DNA from: Halobacteriovorax marinus
GTDB taxonomy: Bacteria; Bdellovibrionota; Bacteriovoracia; Bacteriovoracales; Bacteriovoracaceae
Direction: 5' to 3'
Assembly: GCA_002163155.1 (NCBI GenBank)
Contig: MAAO01000002.1
Coordinates: forward strand, 1-64,000
DNA: 64,000 nucleotides
The notes beneath the pieces are model-generated. The model was not told the DNA's origin. It did not search any database and saw only the letters and a program-made list of their open reading frames with translations. Below, one piece after another: positions 42,544 through 51,144 of the stretch. The position numbers and the translations under genes are program-made. Within the stretch, counting starts at the first letter, position 1. Each line of letters starts with the position of its first letter.

Positions 42544-43437
42544 TTACTTTAAGAGGAAGTTAATAATTCTCTTGGCCACTTTCTTCTTATAGAAAATGAA
42601 ATGATTTCCATCATTGATTTTTATTAATTCTAATTTCGCGTCACAGTCAGACCACTTATAAGTCTGAGCGTCTTTCCCAAAATCTTGCAGATGAGTATTC
42701 AATTCTCTTCCTTCAACTCTTTCGCCGCGACAGTTATTTTGTATACTCCACTTTTTCATAAATTGATCAACAGAGAGTAGACCGGTCTTACCATTATCAA
42801 AACCAGTATATTTGATGGTTTGATCATTGGTTCCATGAATATGGAGATGTCTTATACTACGATTATGTTCACAGGGAGCTAACTCTGGTGGAATGAGCTC
42901 TCCTGCATCGTTTCTTAGGTCAGTTGTTCCAGAGAGGGTAACAATGCCACTGATGGGAGAGTTCATGTCACAGGCGAGTTTATGGGCCATAAATGCTCCA
43001 TTTGAATAACCCACGACAAAGATCTTTGAACGATTAACTCTTGCCAGTTTAGGGTCATTATTAATCTTCTCAATGAGCCCTAAGATATAAGCCTGGTCGT
43101 CAATTTTAGATTTTTCAAAGTCACAGCAAAAGTTGGATGCATTCCAAAAACCCTTACCGGCAGAGTTCTTTGTACCATTTGGAATGAGCAACATAAATCC
43201 AGCTTTTGAAGTGTATTTCTTTAACTTTAAATACCAATTTTGCAGATTCTGATTGCCACCAAAACCATGGAGAGAAATCACAAGGGGAAGACTCGCTGCT
43301 TTCTTATATCCTCTAGGGAGAAAGAGATTAGCATTTTCTCTCGCAGGATTGAGTGAGACTAATTCAACTTTCTTGGCCTGAATTGTGGCCGAAAAGCAGA
43401 GAGTGATAATAAGTGCAATACTTCGTAAGATATTCAT
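42544..43437 (-). CDS. Secreted PHB-depolymerase-type esterase
   Basis: A 297-residue exported hydrolase with a signal peptide (about residues 1-21). It belongs to the LpqC/esterase-PHB group: HGFGG (57-61), the WNASNFCCDF motif (about 98-107), nucleophile Ser145 in GYSNGA, likely acid in HGTNDQTIKY and base in DGNHF. These enzymes cleave polyhydroxybutyrate, feruloyl or related esters outside the cytoplasm. PHB in prey cells would be a possible substrate in a predator; that is inferred. It is monocistronic. Confidence 0.88.
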   Translation of the reverse strand: MNILRSIALIITLCFSATIQAKKVELVSLNPARENANLFLPRGYKKAASLPLVISLHGFGGNQNLQNWYLKLKKYTSKAGFMLLIPNGTKNSAGKGFWNASNFCCDFEKSKIDDQAYILGLIEKINNDPKLARVNRSKIFVVGYSNGAFMAHKLACDMNSPISGIVTLSGTTDLRNDAGELIPPELAPCEHNRSIRHLHIHGTNDQTIKYTGFDNGKTGLLSVDQFMKKWSIQNNCRGERVEGRELNTHLQDFGKDAQTYKWSDCDAKLELIKINDGNHFIFYKKKVAKRIINFLLK

Positions 43438-43586
43438 GAAAACTCCGTTAAGTTGTGCACAACCTACTTTTCTTAATCAGCTCTGTCAATAAAGATTACT
43501 GGCGTAGGTATTTATTACTTAATGAGGTGCCTTGACTCATAATTGATCATTTCTGTCGGTTAGGCACTCTATGATAATATTATGAA

Positions 43587-44051
43587 ATGAATTTTCTAAT
43601 AGTTTTCATCTCACTCCTTATAGCTAACGGTCATGCTTCTAAGTTGCGACCAACACTGAAACCCTTTGAAACCGATCTGTGTACTTTCTTTAGAGAGGGG
43701 ACGAAAGAAGAGCCAAACCTTTGGGCCCACTGCTGCGTTAAACACGACTTATCCTACTGGGTTGCCGGTGATAAGAGAGAGCAGAAGAGGGCAGATGTGG
43801 AGCTTAGAAACTGTGTAGAAAAGGTCGCCTCTCCCTTTTGGGCGAAACTTATGTACCGCGGGATTCGCTTGGGCCATCTCTCTCCCATTAAAAATGCCTA
43901 TCATTGGGGTTGGTCATGGGGAAAGAAAAGAAAGAAGTATGCAGTCTTAAGTAGTGAAGAACAGGTTGAGGCCCTAATCAATTTACAAAACCTGAATGAC
44001 ATAGACCCCGAAACTGTCCAACAATTCATTGATTTCAGATTTCGGCAATAG
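43587..44051 (+). CDS. Secreted phospholipase A2-like protein
   Basis: A 154-residue exported protein (signal peptide about residues 1-17). Residues 49-59 read CCVKHDLSYWV, matching the prokaryotic phospholipase A2 catalytic loop (C-x2-H-D-x2-Y), with His53-Asp54 as the active pair. KRADVELRNC (about 68-76) resembles the D-x-x-L-x-x-C helix that carries the second Asp. The N-terminal 45 residues and the Arg/Lys-rich C-terminus are specific to this protein. It would hydrolyse glycerophospholipids in the periplasm or outside. The calcium loop is not obvious, so activity is uncertain. Confidence 0.65.
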   Translation: MNFLIVFISLLIANGHASKLRPTLKPFETDLCTFFREGTKEEPNLWAHCCVKHDLSYWVAGDKREQKRADVELRNCVEKVASPFWAKLMYRGIRLGHLSPIKNAYHWGWSWGKKRKKYAVLSSEEQVEALINLQNLNDIDPETVQQFIDFRFRQ

Positions 44052-44118
44052 GAGAGTAAGGAACTTTTGGCAAGAATTTCTTCTTTCCTAGCTTCCTTAT
44101 CAGGCTTAATATTGTCTT

Positions 44119-45438
44119 ATGAAAGAAGACAAAATCTCAAATTCAAAAACTGGTAGACTCTTTAAAATTGGAAAAACCTTAGTTAAGGCCACTGGTGCTT
44201 ACGCCCTAGAAAAAGGGAAACAGAAGGCACAAGAACTTACTTCTAAGATTGAAGATGGACAAGAGTATGTGGCGCAAATTAAAGCGGCTAAAGAGCTTAT
44301 CTCTACCATGGGTCACCTCAAAGGTGGCATGATGAAATTAGGGCAGATGATCTCTATCACTGATGACTTGATGTTGCCCAAAGAGGTGACAGATCTCTTT
44401 AAAGTTTTACAAAAAGATACTTCTTATATGCCAAAAGAAGATCTAATAAAACAATTTCAGGACTCCTTTCAGACATCCCCCGATGAACTCTTTTTAGAAT
44501 TTGAATATAAACCCATTGCAGCAGCTTCCATCGGACAAGTTCATAAAGCTAAATTAAAGTCAGGTGAATACGTAGCTGTAAAAGTTCAATATCCAAATAT
44601 AGAGAGTATTGTAGAGAAAGATCTTGAACAAATGGACACCATTAAAAAAATGTTGGAAAAAGTGATTCCAAATATGGAAGCTTCCGATCACATTATTGAT
44701 GAACTAAAGCGCTCTTTATTAGAAGAGTGTGACTATATTCAAGAGGCCAAGAATATAAAGTCATTTCATAAGAACTTTAAAGACAGCAATGAGATACTCA
44801 TTCCAAAAGTTTTTGAAGAGCTTTCTACAAAGACAATTCTTACTATGGAGTTTATGGAAGGAGATCACTTTGAAGAGACTCTCGACTATCCACAAGAGGT
44901 GAGAGATAACCTTGCCCAGACCTTCTATGACTTTCATTTTACAGCTCTGTGTGAATATAGGCATATTCATGCGGATCCACAGCATGGAAACTATCTCTTT
45001 ACGCATGATAAAATTATCGTTTTAGACTTTGGTGCTACTAAAGAGTTTACGAAAGACTTTATCACTCGTTATCTCTCATTTTCAAAGTCTATTTCAACTC
45101 ATGATCTTACAAAATTTAAGAAACACATGTGTGAATTTAATTTTTTAAAGGATGATGCTACTGACGAGAGAGTTGAAGAGTACTTTGAATTGATCCATGA
45201 GTTCTACGCTCCCTTTATTGTTGAAGGGAAACAGAAGGTGCAGGGAGAAAATCCCTTTCAATCTTTATTTAATTTTCTAAATGCCATTAAGTTTAAAGAT
45301 AAAACGGTGCCAGACGAGAACTTTATTTTACTTGATCGCGCCAACATAGGTGTTTATATGAAGGCACGTAAGTGGAATGCATCTGTTGATTGGTTAAGTA
45401 TGATCAACAAATATCAGAAAATGTATGGAATAGAGTGA
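44119..45438 (+). CDS. ABC1/UbiB-type atypical kinase
   Basis: A 439-residue protein of the ABC1 family (PF03109; UbiB, ADCK). Family motifs are clear: KLGQMIS near residue 74 (the KxGQ motif), AAASIGQVHKAKL (Ala-rich loop), VAVKVQYP, EECDYIQEAKN, HADPQHGNYLF and DFGATKEF. Family members assist ubiquinone synthesis or lipid handling by an ATPase-like activity. No other quinone gene is adjacent; a Coq4-like gene lies 28 kb away. TAATAT precedes the ATG by six bases and no ribosome site is visible. Confidence 0.92.
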   Translation: MKEDKISNSKTGRLFKIGKTLVKATGAYALEKGKQKAQELTSKIEDGQEYVAQIKAAKELISTMGHLKGGMMKLGQMISITDDLMLPKEVTDLFKVLQKDTSYMPKEDLIKQFQDSFQTSPDELFLEFEYKPIAAASIGQVHKAKLKSGEYVAVKVQYPNIESIVEKDLEQMDTIKKMLEKVIPNMEASDHIIDELKRSLLEECDYIQEAKNIKSFHKNFKDSNEILIPKVFEELSTKTILTMEFMEGDHFEETLDYPQEVRDNLAQTFYDFHFTALCEYRHIHADPQHGNYLFTHDKIIVLDFGATKEFTKDFITRYLSFSKSISTHDLTKFKKHMCEFNFLKDDATDERVEEYFELIHEFYAPFIVEGKQKVQGENPFQSLFNFLNAIKFKDKTVPDENFILLDRANIGVYMKARKWNASVDWLSMINKYQKMYGIE

Positions 45439-45439
45439 A

Positions 45440-45739
45440 TTACTTCTTTTCTTTCTGCTTAGCTGGCTTATAACCAGGCTTGGCTAAAATTTCTAAGTAA
45501 AAAGACTCAATATTCTCTTCAACAAACTTAGTGATATTTGAATTAATGTCAGAAATTTCAACCGTTGATGCTTCTTCAGCATTTAGACCAATTCTGCAAT
45601 CAAAGTCCCAAAAATCAACGTTTTCGGAAGTTTTCTTTCTTCTTTCACGTGAAATGTACTTCTTCACTTCATGTTTAATAGAGTCTGCTTGGCGTTCAGG
45701 ATTCTTATTTGAAACCTTGATATTAAATATTTTTTTCAT
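45440..45739 (-). CDS. DUF6172 family protein
   Basis: A 99-residue basic cytoplasmic protein that matches the DUF6172 pattern: KHEVKKYISRERRK, VDFWDFDCRIG, then ESFYLEILAKPG. Function unknown. AGAGGAC before the ATG at 45739 identifies the start; an ORF extension to 45757 is unlikely. It is tail-to-tail with the ABC1 kinase gene, with one base between. Confidence 0.85.
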   Translation of the reverse strand: MKKIFNIKVSNKNPERQADSIKHEVKKYISRERRKKTSENVDFWDFDCRIGLNAEEASTVEISDINSNITKFVEENIESFYLEILAKPGYKPAKQKEKK

Positions 45740-45793
45740 ATTGTCCTCTTTATTCACTCTATTTACACCGCTTTTCTAGATGTGTCATGTCTC

Positions 45794-46633
45794 TTATTCG
45801 TCGTCGCTCTTTTTTACATCCTCCACATGACTCTTAAGCATCCAAGTCCTCTGAATCGCCTTGAGGGTGATGATGGCCTCTTTTAGCGTTTGCATCACGT
45901 CTTTGGTCAGATTGGGATTCTCTCCAATCTCTGAAGCCAGTTTATGGGCCGATTCTATGAGATCTTCAATTGTACTCGCCTTATTCTTAAAAGGTTTCAG
46001 AAAGCTTCTGGTGTCCTGTAGGGTCTTCTTGGCCAATTTGTTGTCAAGAAAATCTCTTTTCATGATTTGTGCGATTTCAAGTGAGGCACTAATACTTTTG
46101 GCTGCTTCATTTACGTTACTTAACGTGGGCTGAACTTTGGTGATGAGAGATTCTAAATTATTACCCACTTTTTCCATGCGTTTAATCATGGGGGTGAGGC
46201 CCTTGCCGGAAATAATATCTGAGAGCTCTCTTGAGTCTATTCCTTCTAAGACTCCTCCTTCTTCAATCATGGCATTATCCTTTGGACCTAGCTGTAAATC
46301 GATTCTCTTCTCTCCAATTAGAAAGGATCGTACAATAACTGCCTTAGTTCCGCTGCGAATTCGTTTTGCCATTGTTGCAAATACTAGAAAATGAACTTCA
46401 ATCTTTTCCTCTTCATTCACAAAGAGTTTAGTGATTTCACCTACTCGAATTCCTTTAAGGCTGACAGTTGAACCTTTTCTAAGACCTTGGGCATCTCCGA
46501 TAAGAGTTGTATATTTAACCACTTTAGAAAACCAAAAATTCTTCTGTCCCACGTAAATAATAGCGGCAGTAAAGATGGCGATTGAAAGAACAATACTTAC
46601 GATTGCTTTTTTCTCAGGATGATAAAAGTTCAT
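45794..46633 (-). CDS. MlaD-like MCE domain protein
   Basis: A 279-residue protein: short cytoplasmic start, one membrane segment (about residues 10-30), an MCE domain (PF02470; about 38-120, LIGDAQGLRKGSTVSLKGIRVGEI) and a long helical C-terminus with an amphipathic coiled coil. MCE proteins form hexameric rings that conduct lipid between inner and outer membranes. It overlaps the upstream ABC gene by 20 bases and follows mlaE-mlaF order. I start at ATG 46633, with AAGGA upstream. Confidence 0.9.
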   Translation of the reverse strand: MNFYHPEKKAIVSIVLSIAIFTAAIIYVGQKNFWFSKVVKYTTLIGDAQGLRKGSTVSLKGIRVGEITKLFVNEEEKIEVHFLVFATMAKRIRSGTKAVIVRSFLIGEKRIDLQLGPKDNAMIEEGGVLEGIDSRELSDIISGKGLTPMIKRMEKVGNNLESLITKVQPTLSNVNEAAKSISASLEIAQIMKRDFLDNKLAKKTLQDTRSFLKPFKNKASTIEDLIESAHKLASEIGENPNLTKDVMQTLKEAIITLKAIQRTWMLKSHVEDVKKSDDE

Positions 46634-47357
46634 CAAAAAAATCCTTTTTATTCATTTGCTTTTTTAGGGCCGCTTGAATATCTAATTGCTCTGGTGAGAA
46701 TATTTCTTTAAAGTCATCTTTTCTGACATGGTCTCTTGGACATATATACCAATCACCCCAAGTCGCAGCTCGGTAAATTTCATCAGTTGCTATAAGTATC
46801 GCCAATCCTTTTTTTCTTTGTCTCTGTATCCAGTGATAGAATTCTTTCTTTTCTGTAGGAGATAGTAGGGCACTGGGATCGTCAAGAAAGAGAAGCTTTG
46901 GAGCTAACACAATACTTCTTGCAAGGAGAGTCAACTTTTGAATCGATTGACTGACTTGATGAGGGCGTTTATTCCAAAGAGATTCACTCACTCCAATATC
47001 TTTTAAGGCGAGATTAGCAGAAGTTGGATCAGCGTTATAGTAATTGACTGGTAAATGAACATTTTCAAAGAGAGAGAGATTCGACAATAATCCTTTTTCT
47101 CTAAATCCAAAACCAATATTTTGTTTCCAAGTAGAACTTGTTTCATTAAAACCAATGTCTGTGTGATATTTTAAAGAACCTCTTTTAATTGTCCCTTGTG
47201 CTGCGATTAACCTTCCAAGTTCACTTGATTCATTCTCGCTAAATAAAATACCTACTTCACCTGCGTAGAGTTCGAAATTATAAGGAATGTTTGCTCCTAA
47301 AATACATTGAGTTGTTCTTCCTACTAAATCTGTGGCCTTTAATATTAATTCTTTCAT
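46614..47357 (-). CDS. MlaF-like ABC protein with degenerate ATPase motifs
   Basis: A 247-residue ABC nucleotide-binding fold in the MlaF position. The overall plan is present (IGFGFREKGLLSNLSLFENVHLPVNYY, PKLLFLDDPS), but the catalytic elements are not. The Walker A loop reads ILFSENESSEL with no Gly-Lys-Ser/Thr, the signature LSGGQ is VSQSI, the Walker B Glu is Asp (LLFLDDP), the Q-loop Gln is Arg, and the H-loop His is missing (ATDEI). It cannot hydrolyse ATP in the usual way. It starts at ATG 47357, overlapping the permease stop (ATGA). No second ATPase gene is in the window. Confidence 0.85.
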   Translation of the reverse strand: MKELILKATDLVGRTTQCILGANIPYNFELYAGEVGILFSENESSELGRLIAAQGTIKRGSLKYHTDIGFNETSSTWKQNIGFGFREKGLLSNLSLFENVHLPVNYYNADPTSANLALKDIGVSESLWNKRPHQVSQSIQKLTLLARSIVLAPKLLFLDDPSALLSPTEKKEFYHWIQRQRKKGLAILIATDEIYRAATWGDWYICPRDHVRKDDFKEIFSPEQLDIQAALKKQMNKKDFFDELLSS

Positions 47358-48064
47358 ATGCCCACATCGAAAAGTAAGTAAGAGATTGATGTGACCGCCA
47401 CCTGTAGAGAAACTCCAAGAATTAAACATTCCACAACTGATTTATTTGTAACAATGGGAACTTCAAAACTCGCTTTACTTAGAGACATCCCATGGTGACA
47501 GGCCCTATAGACAATAAAGGCACCAATGAGCAGAGTTTTTATAGTGAAGAAAATAACGTGGGTTGGGCGAATAGTAATGAAGAAATAGTGGAGTAGAGAG
47601 GAGAGGTGTACTCCTGAGGCATTATTTAGCCATAGCCAGAAACCGAGTGTGCAAAATGCAAAGAATGTAATCGCCATACAAAAAAAGGAAATACTTCCCG
47701 CAACAATACGTGGTCTTATGAGAAAGTTCTCTATAGATATTCCCATAATCTCTAACGCTTCAATTTCTCTATTCACTTTCATCATGGCAATTTCACTGGT
47801 AATCGCAGTTACACTTCTTATGACAATTAATATTGTGACTATTAATGGGGTGATTTCTCTAAAGATAATTGTATTGAGAATTTGTCCAAGATTTTCTAAC
47901 TGACCTAGTAGTGCTAGTCCTAGGTTTGCTTGAAAGGCACAGGCCAGTCCTACTGAAAACGCAGAAACAATAATCAGTGGTAACGCCTGAACGTAAGTGA
48001 AATAAACTTGCAGGAGCATCATTTGAATAAATTCTTTGTATGCTCCTGTCTTTGTGGAATTCAT
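47354..48064 (-). CDS. MlaE-like lipid transport permease
   Basis: A membrane protein of about 236 residues of the MlaE/YrbE family (PF02405), with five or six membrane segments and the family motif region FREITPLIVTILIVIRSVTAITSEIAMMKVNREIEALEIMGI. It forms the inner-membrane part of a Mla-type phospholipid transporter with the ABC and MCE proteins encoded downstream. The ORF could begin at 48121; I prefer MNSTKTG at 48064, where GAAGAG directly precedes the ATG. Confidence 0.88.
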   Translation of the reverse strand: MNSTKTGAYKEFIQMMLLQVYFTYVQALPLIIVSAFSVGLACAFQANLGLALLGQLENLGQILNTIIFREITPLIVTILIVIRSVTAITSEIAMMKVNREIEALEIMGISIENFLIRPRIVAGSISFFCMAITFFAFCTLGFWLWLNNASGVHLSSLLHYFFITIRPTHVIFFTIKTLLIGAFIVYRACHHGMSLSKASFEVPIVTNKSVVECLILGVSLQVAVTSISYLLFDVGI

Positions 48065-48204
48065 CTCTTCATCTCTTTCATTACACCTTAGTAAAAAACT
48101 GAATATATAATTATAAAGCATTTTTAGAGAGGTCTCTAGGTTGTAATGTAAGAGTAAAGCACTTTAAATGAAGTGCTAGGTTATAGAAGGAGAGAGAAAT
48201 ATTT

Positions 48205-49860
48205 CTATTTGAATTGAGGTGTATATCTCTTTTCTAGGATAGACACAATATCATCATAAGTAGACTCGGGAGTAAAAGTCAGAGAAGAAGCATCAAAAGT
48301 GTTAATCCAGTTATAGGATTTAAAATAGATAGTCTTTAAGTCCAAACTAATCGAGTTAAATTTAGGATAGTCAGAGAATACTTGTTCAATATTTTCTTTA
48401 AATGATCTTAGTGATCCAAAGGCAGTCGTGAAGTAGGACTCTGTATTTATTTTTATCCCACTTGATTCAAAATTTGTAATTAAGCTTCCACCAAGAGAGA
48501 CGTTTAAGAACCTTCTTTCTATTTCTTCTTTCGAAGCACCTAAAGGGATTTGAATACTAATGTTCTTTGACCAAGAGTCTTCTATGAAAATAGAAGCGGT
48601 TCCAAGCACAGCTAGGTTGATGTTAGGGTATTTTTTTAAAGCATCAACTATGAGTTGAATTGTTTTCTTACAAGCTTCTTTATCAGTTATAGCGAATCCA
48701 CACTGAATATGTATGTCATTTTGTTCACTAGCTGTTACAAACATGGCATTTCTCATGGTATTACTTGTAACTGCATAGGCAGCTTGTTCTTTCTTTTTAA
48801 TGCTTTCTCTTCTCTTTAGTAGAGTTCTTATGATTTCTTCTTGAGTATCATTTGCTGAAATGAAGTTTTTTTGGATGAAGTTATTCTGATCCGTTAAATG
48901 AATTGTTGAGAGATCTAAGAGTTTACTAAAATCTTTATCAAAGAGTGTATTTAATTGTTTTTCAATTAATTTGATAACTCTAAAGCAATGTTCAACCTCT
49001 ACTCTTTGATCACAAGTGATATTGAGATCTTCTGAATAAATATAGTAATGTCTTTCATTTTCTAGTTTACCTTTAACTTCAAGACCCTTGAATACATCTT
49101 CCAAAATTGATTTATAGTAAAAAATATTGGTGGAATATTCAGAACCTTTAGTATACCTAATCAACTCACCTGAACGAGTTCTATCCTTTCTTCCGCTAAT
49201 AAGAATTCCAGTGAATCCATAATCGTCTAAATTAACAGTTATAGATCCAGAATTTCCTGAGAAAGTATCACACTGATGATTAAATTTTCTTCCTGGTTCA
49301 TTTTGTATTTGGCACTCATCAGTTATTTTCTTAGCAAGTCCTTCGGGGTGTCCAATCACTGCGAGGGGAGTGTTAAGTTGAGGTTTTGATATCTTAAAAT
49401 CTAGAGCCGGGATATGATTTTCATCATCGGCCAGTTTTACTATCGCCATATCGGGAGAGTTCTTTCCTAGAAAGAGAATTTTACTACAACTTTTTATTAC
49501 TTGTTTTAGATCACTATTTTCTTCAAAGTTTGCAACCACATTGAAGTTACAATCGTCATAGCTTTTAATACAATGACCAGCGGTGACTAAATATTCTTTA
49601 TTATCTTTTTTAATAATCGTTCCACTACAGAAACCACTTGTGATTGGAGTCTTTTTTGATCGCGTGAGTACTACAACGGACTTGGAAATCTCTTGTAGTA
49701 ACTCATCCCCATGAAGAGATGGAATAGTTCTATTGTCTTCACTTCCATAGATTGATTTTGAGCTCGTATACTGAGCTTCACTCAAGCTAGATTGATCTGT
49801 GTCTAAACAGCTCACTAAGTTTAGAGATAGTAGTAAAATGCTCACAAGGTTGATTTTCAT
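48205..49860 (-). CDS. Lipoprotein with a trypsin-like protease domain
   Basis: A 551-residue lipoprotein (lipobox LVSC, Cys18). Residues about 55-270 are a chymotrypsin-fold protease with His96 in TAGHC, Asp137 in SPDMAIVKL and Ser204 in SGNSGS; Cys pairs fit disulfides. The remaining 280 residues form a helical and mixed domain I do not recognise (with a QCGF and Cys-x10-Cys element). It should act at the membrane surface. GATACT lies six bases before the ATG with no ribosome site, so the mRNA may be leaderless. It is a single gene. Confidence 0.88.
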   Translation of the reverse strand: MKINLVSILLLSLNLVSCLDTDQSSLSEAQYTSSKSIYGSEDNRTIPSLHGDELLQEISKSVVVLTRSKKTPITSGFCSGTIIKKDNKEYLVTAGHCIKSYDDCNFNVVANFEENSDLKQVIKSCSKILFLGKNSPDMAIVKLADDENHIPALDFKISKPQLNTPLAVIGHPEGLAKKITDECQIQNEPGRKFNHQCDTFSGNSGSITVNLDDYGFTGILISGRKDRTRSGELIRYTKGSEYSTNIFYYKSILEDVFKGLEVKGKLENERHYYIYSEDLNITCDQRVEVEHCFRVIKLIEKQLNTLFDKDFSKLLDLSTIHLTDQNNFIQKNFISANDTQEEIIRTLLKRRESIKKKEQAAYAVTSNTMRNAMFVTASEQNDIHIQCGFAITDKEACKKTIQLIVDALKKYPNINLAVLGTASIFIEDSWSKNISIQIPLGASKEEIERRFLNVSLGGSLITNFESSGIKINTESYFTTAFGSLRSFKENIEQVFSDYPKFNSISLDLKTIYFKSYNWINTFDASSLTFTPESTYDDIVSILEKRYTPQFK

Positions 49861-49929
49861 TAGGTAAGTATCTAGTTTTATATGATTTTATTCAACAAAG
49901 ATGTAAAAATGAAAGGGAGTGTTTAGGAA

Positions 49930-50283
49930 CTAGTCACTTATTTGAGCATTTTTAGGTAGGGCGACTGTTTTAATGACCCTTTTCCAGCAACCACTGTTAA
50001 CTTCTCCTGATGTATATTCAAACCTCCATCCTTCTTTTATAGTGCAGCAAATATGGTACTCGGCTCGTCCTGCATAGGAGTTTTCCTTGGCCGTAAAAAC
50101 AGTAAAATTCTTATCAAGTTCACAGATTTCATTGATACCAATTTCTACCCAGTCTAAACTTTCAATATTGGTACAAGAGTAGAGGTTCTCTGATTCATCG
50201 TAGTGTTCAAATCTTTCAAAACAAGTCACCGCTGGAACTAGATTCATATTGAATATCAATAGTAGGAAAATAAGCTTTTTCAT
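49930..50283 (-). CDS. Secreted Cys-rich protein of unknown function
   Basis: A 117-residue product with a signal peptide (about residues 1-17) and about six cysteines in the mature chain (CTN, CEL, CC, CW), likely disulfide-bonded. The start ATG 50283 has AGGTG upstream. No family is recognised. It lies after the protease lipoprotein gene on the same strand but with a gap, so it may be transcribed separately. Confidence 0.7.
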   Translation of the reverse strand: MKKLIFLLLIFNMNLVPAVTCFERFEHYDESENLYSCTNIESLDWVEIGINEICELDKNFTVFTAKENSYAGRAEYHICCTIKEGWRFEYTSGEVNSGCWKRVIKTVALPKNAQISD

Positions 50284-50370
50284 TTTCACCTAAAGACAAA
50301 GTATGAACCAATGATAGTTGTAGAGTGTGAATGTATTATTAAAATTGACCAATAAGATGTTAAGTCGTGA

Positions 50371-50416
50371 GAATGATAAAAAGAGTCTCTCTCAATATAA
50401 AGCTGAGAGAGACTCT
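50371..50416 (-). terminator. Strong intrinsic terminator of the GST gene
   Basis: GAGTCTCTCTCA (50383-50394) is perfectly complementary to TGAGAGAGACTC (50404-50415), loop nine bases. On the minus strand it is followed by TTTTTATC. It lies 11 bases past the GST stop codon. Confidence 0.85.
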
Positions 50417-50426
50417 GGGTGGCAAT

Positions 50427-51077
50427 TTAGAGAGAGAAGACGTAACTATTCTTCTCTTTTAAGTATGTCTTATAGTCATTTTCAAAATTTTCGGGAACTG
50501 ACTTTTTAACCTCTTCCATAGCAAGAGTGTTCTTAGACCAAGAGATTAGCTTCTTGGAGTTCTCTTCACTAAGCTTTAGATTCTTTGCTAGATCTCCAGT
50601 GAGAGCAATTCTTTGTATTAGGGGAATAACAGAAGTGTCTACTAATGAGAATTCACTTCCTCTAAAGAATGGCCCTTTGAATTCTGCGAGTAGCGATGAG
50701 AGATTTTTTTCGAGTTGAAGCTTCTTCTCTTCATACACTTCTCTTTCAGTGGCAATAGCGGCTTGAAAGTAATTCATGATAGCTGAACTTGAAAGTTCAA
50801 TAAACGCCCTTTCTTTCGCTTTAACTAAGGGGTCTCTTGAGTGAAGAGAGTCTCCATTCACTTCATCTACATATTCATTGATAACTGCAGACTCAAAGAG
50901 CACAACATCCTCAACTTGCAGAATAGGAACTTTTCCAAGGGGTGAAAGTTTTAAAAACCATTCTGGTTTATCTGCCAGATCGATATATTTAACATCATAG
51001 GGAACATTCTTATAATTCATTGTGATCAAAGATCTTTGTACGAAAGGACATAATCCAAAACTTATTATTGTATTCAC
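50427..51077 (-). CDS. Glutathione S-transferase-like protein
   Basis: A 216-residue cytoplasmic protein of the GST superfamily. The thioredoxin-like N-domain has CPFVQRS (Cys10) and the cis-Pro motif KVPIL followed by LFESAVINEYVD; the rest is the helical C-domain. The CPF motif resembles omega-type or SspA-like members, which act on disulfides or transfer thiols. GTG start with AAGGAG six bases upstream. It follows the metallo-beta-lactamase lipoprotein gene on the same strand after 67 bases and is probably part of the TetR-controlled block. Confidence 0.85.
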   Translation of the reverse strand: MNTIISFGLCPFVQRSLITMNYKNVPYDVKYIDLADKPEWFLKLSPLGKVPILQVEDVVLFESAVINEYVDEVNGDSLHSRDPLVKAKERAFIELSSSAIMNYFQAAIATEREVYEEKKLQLEKNLSSLLAEFKGPFFRGSEFSLVDTSVIPLIQRIALTGDLAKNLKLSEENSKKLISWSKNTLAMEEVKKSVPENFENDYKTYLKEKNSYVFSL

Positions 51078-51144
51078 TTCTTACTCCTTTTTATTCATTT
51101 TATTATGAGTATAACATTTTGGTGTTACATCAAATTTTTTTCAA

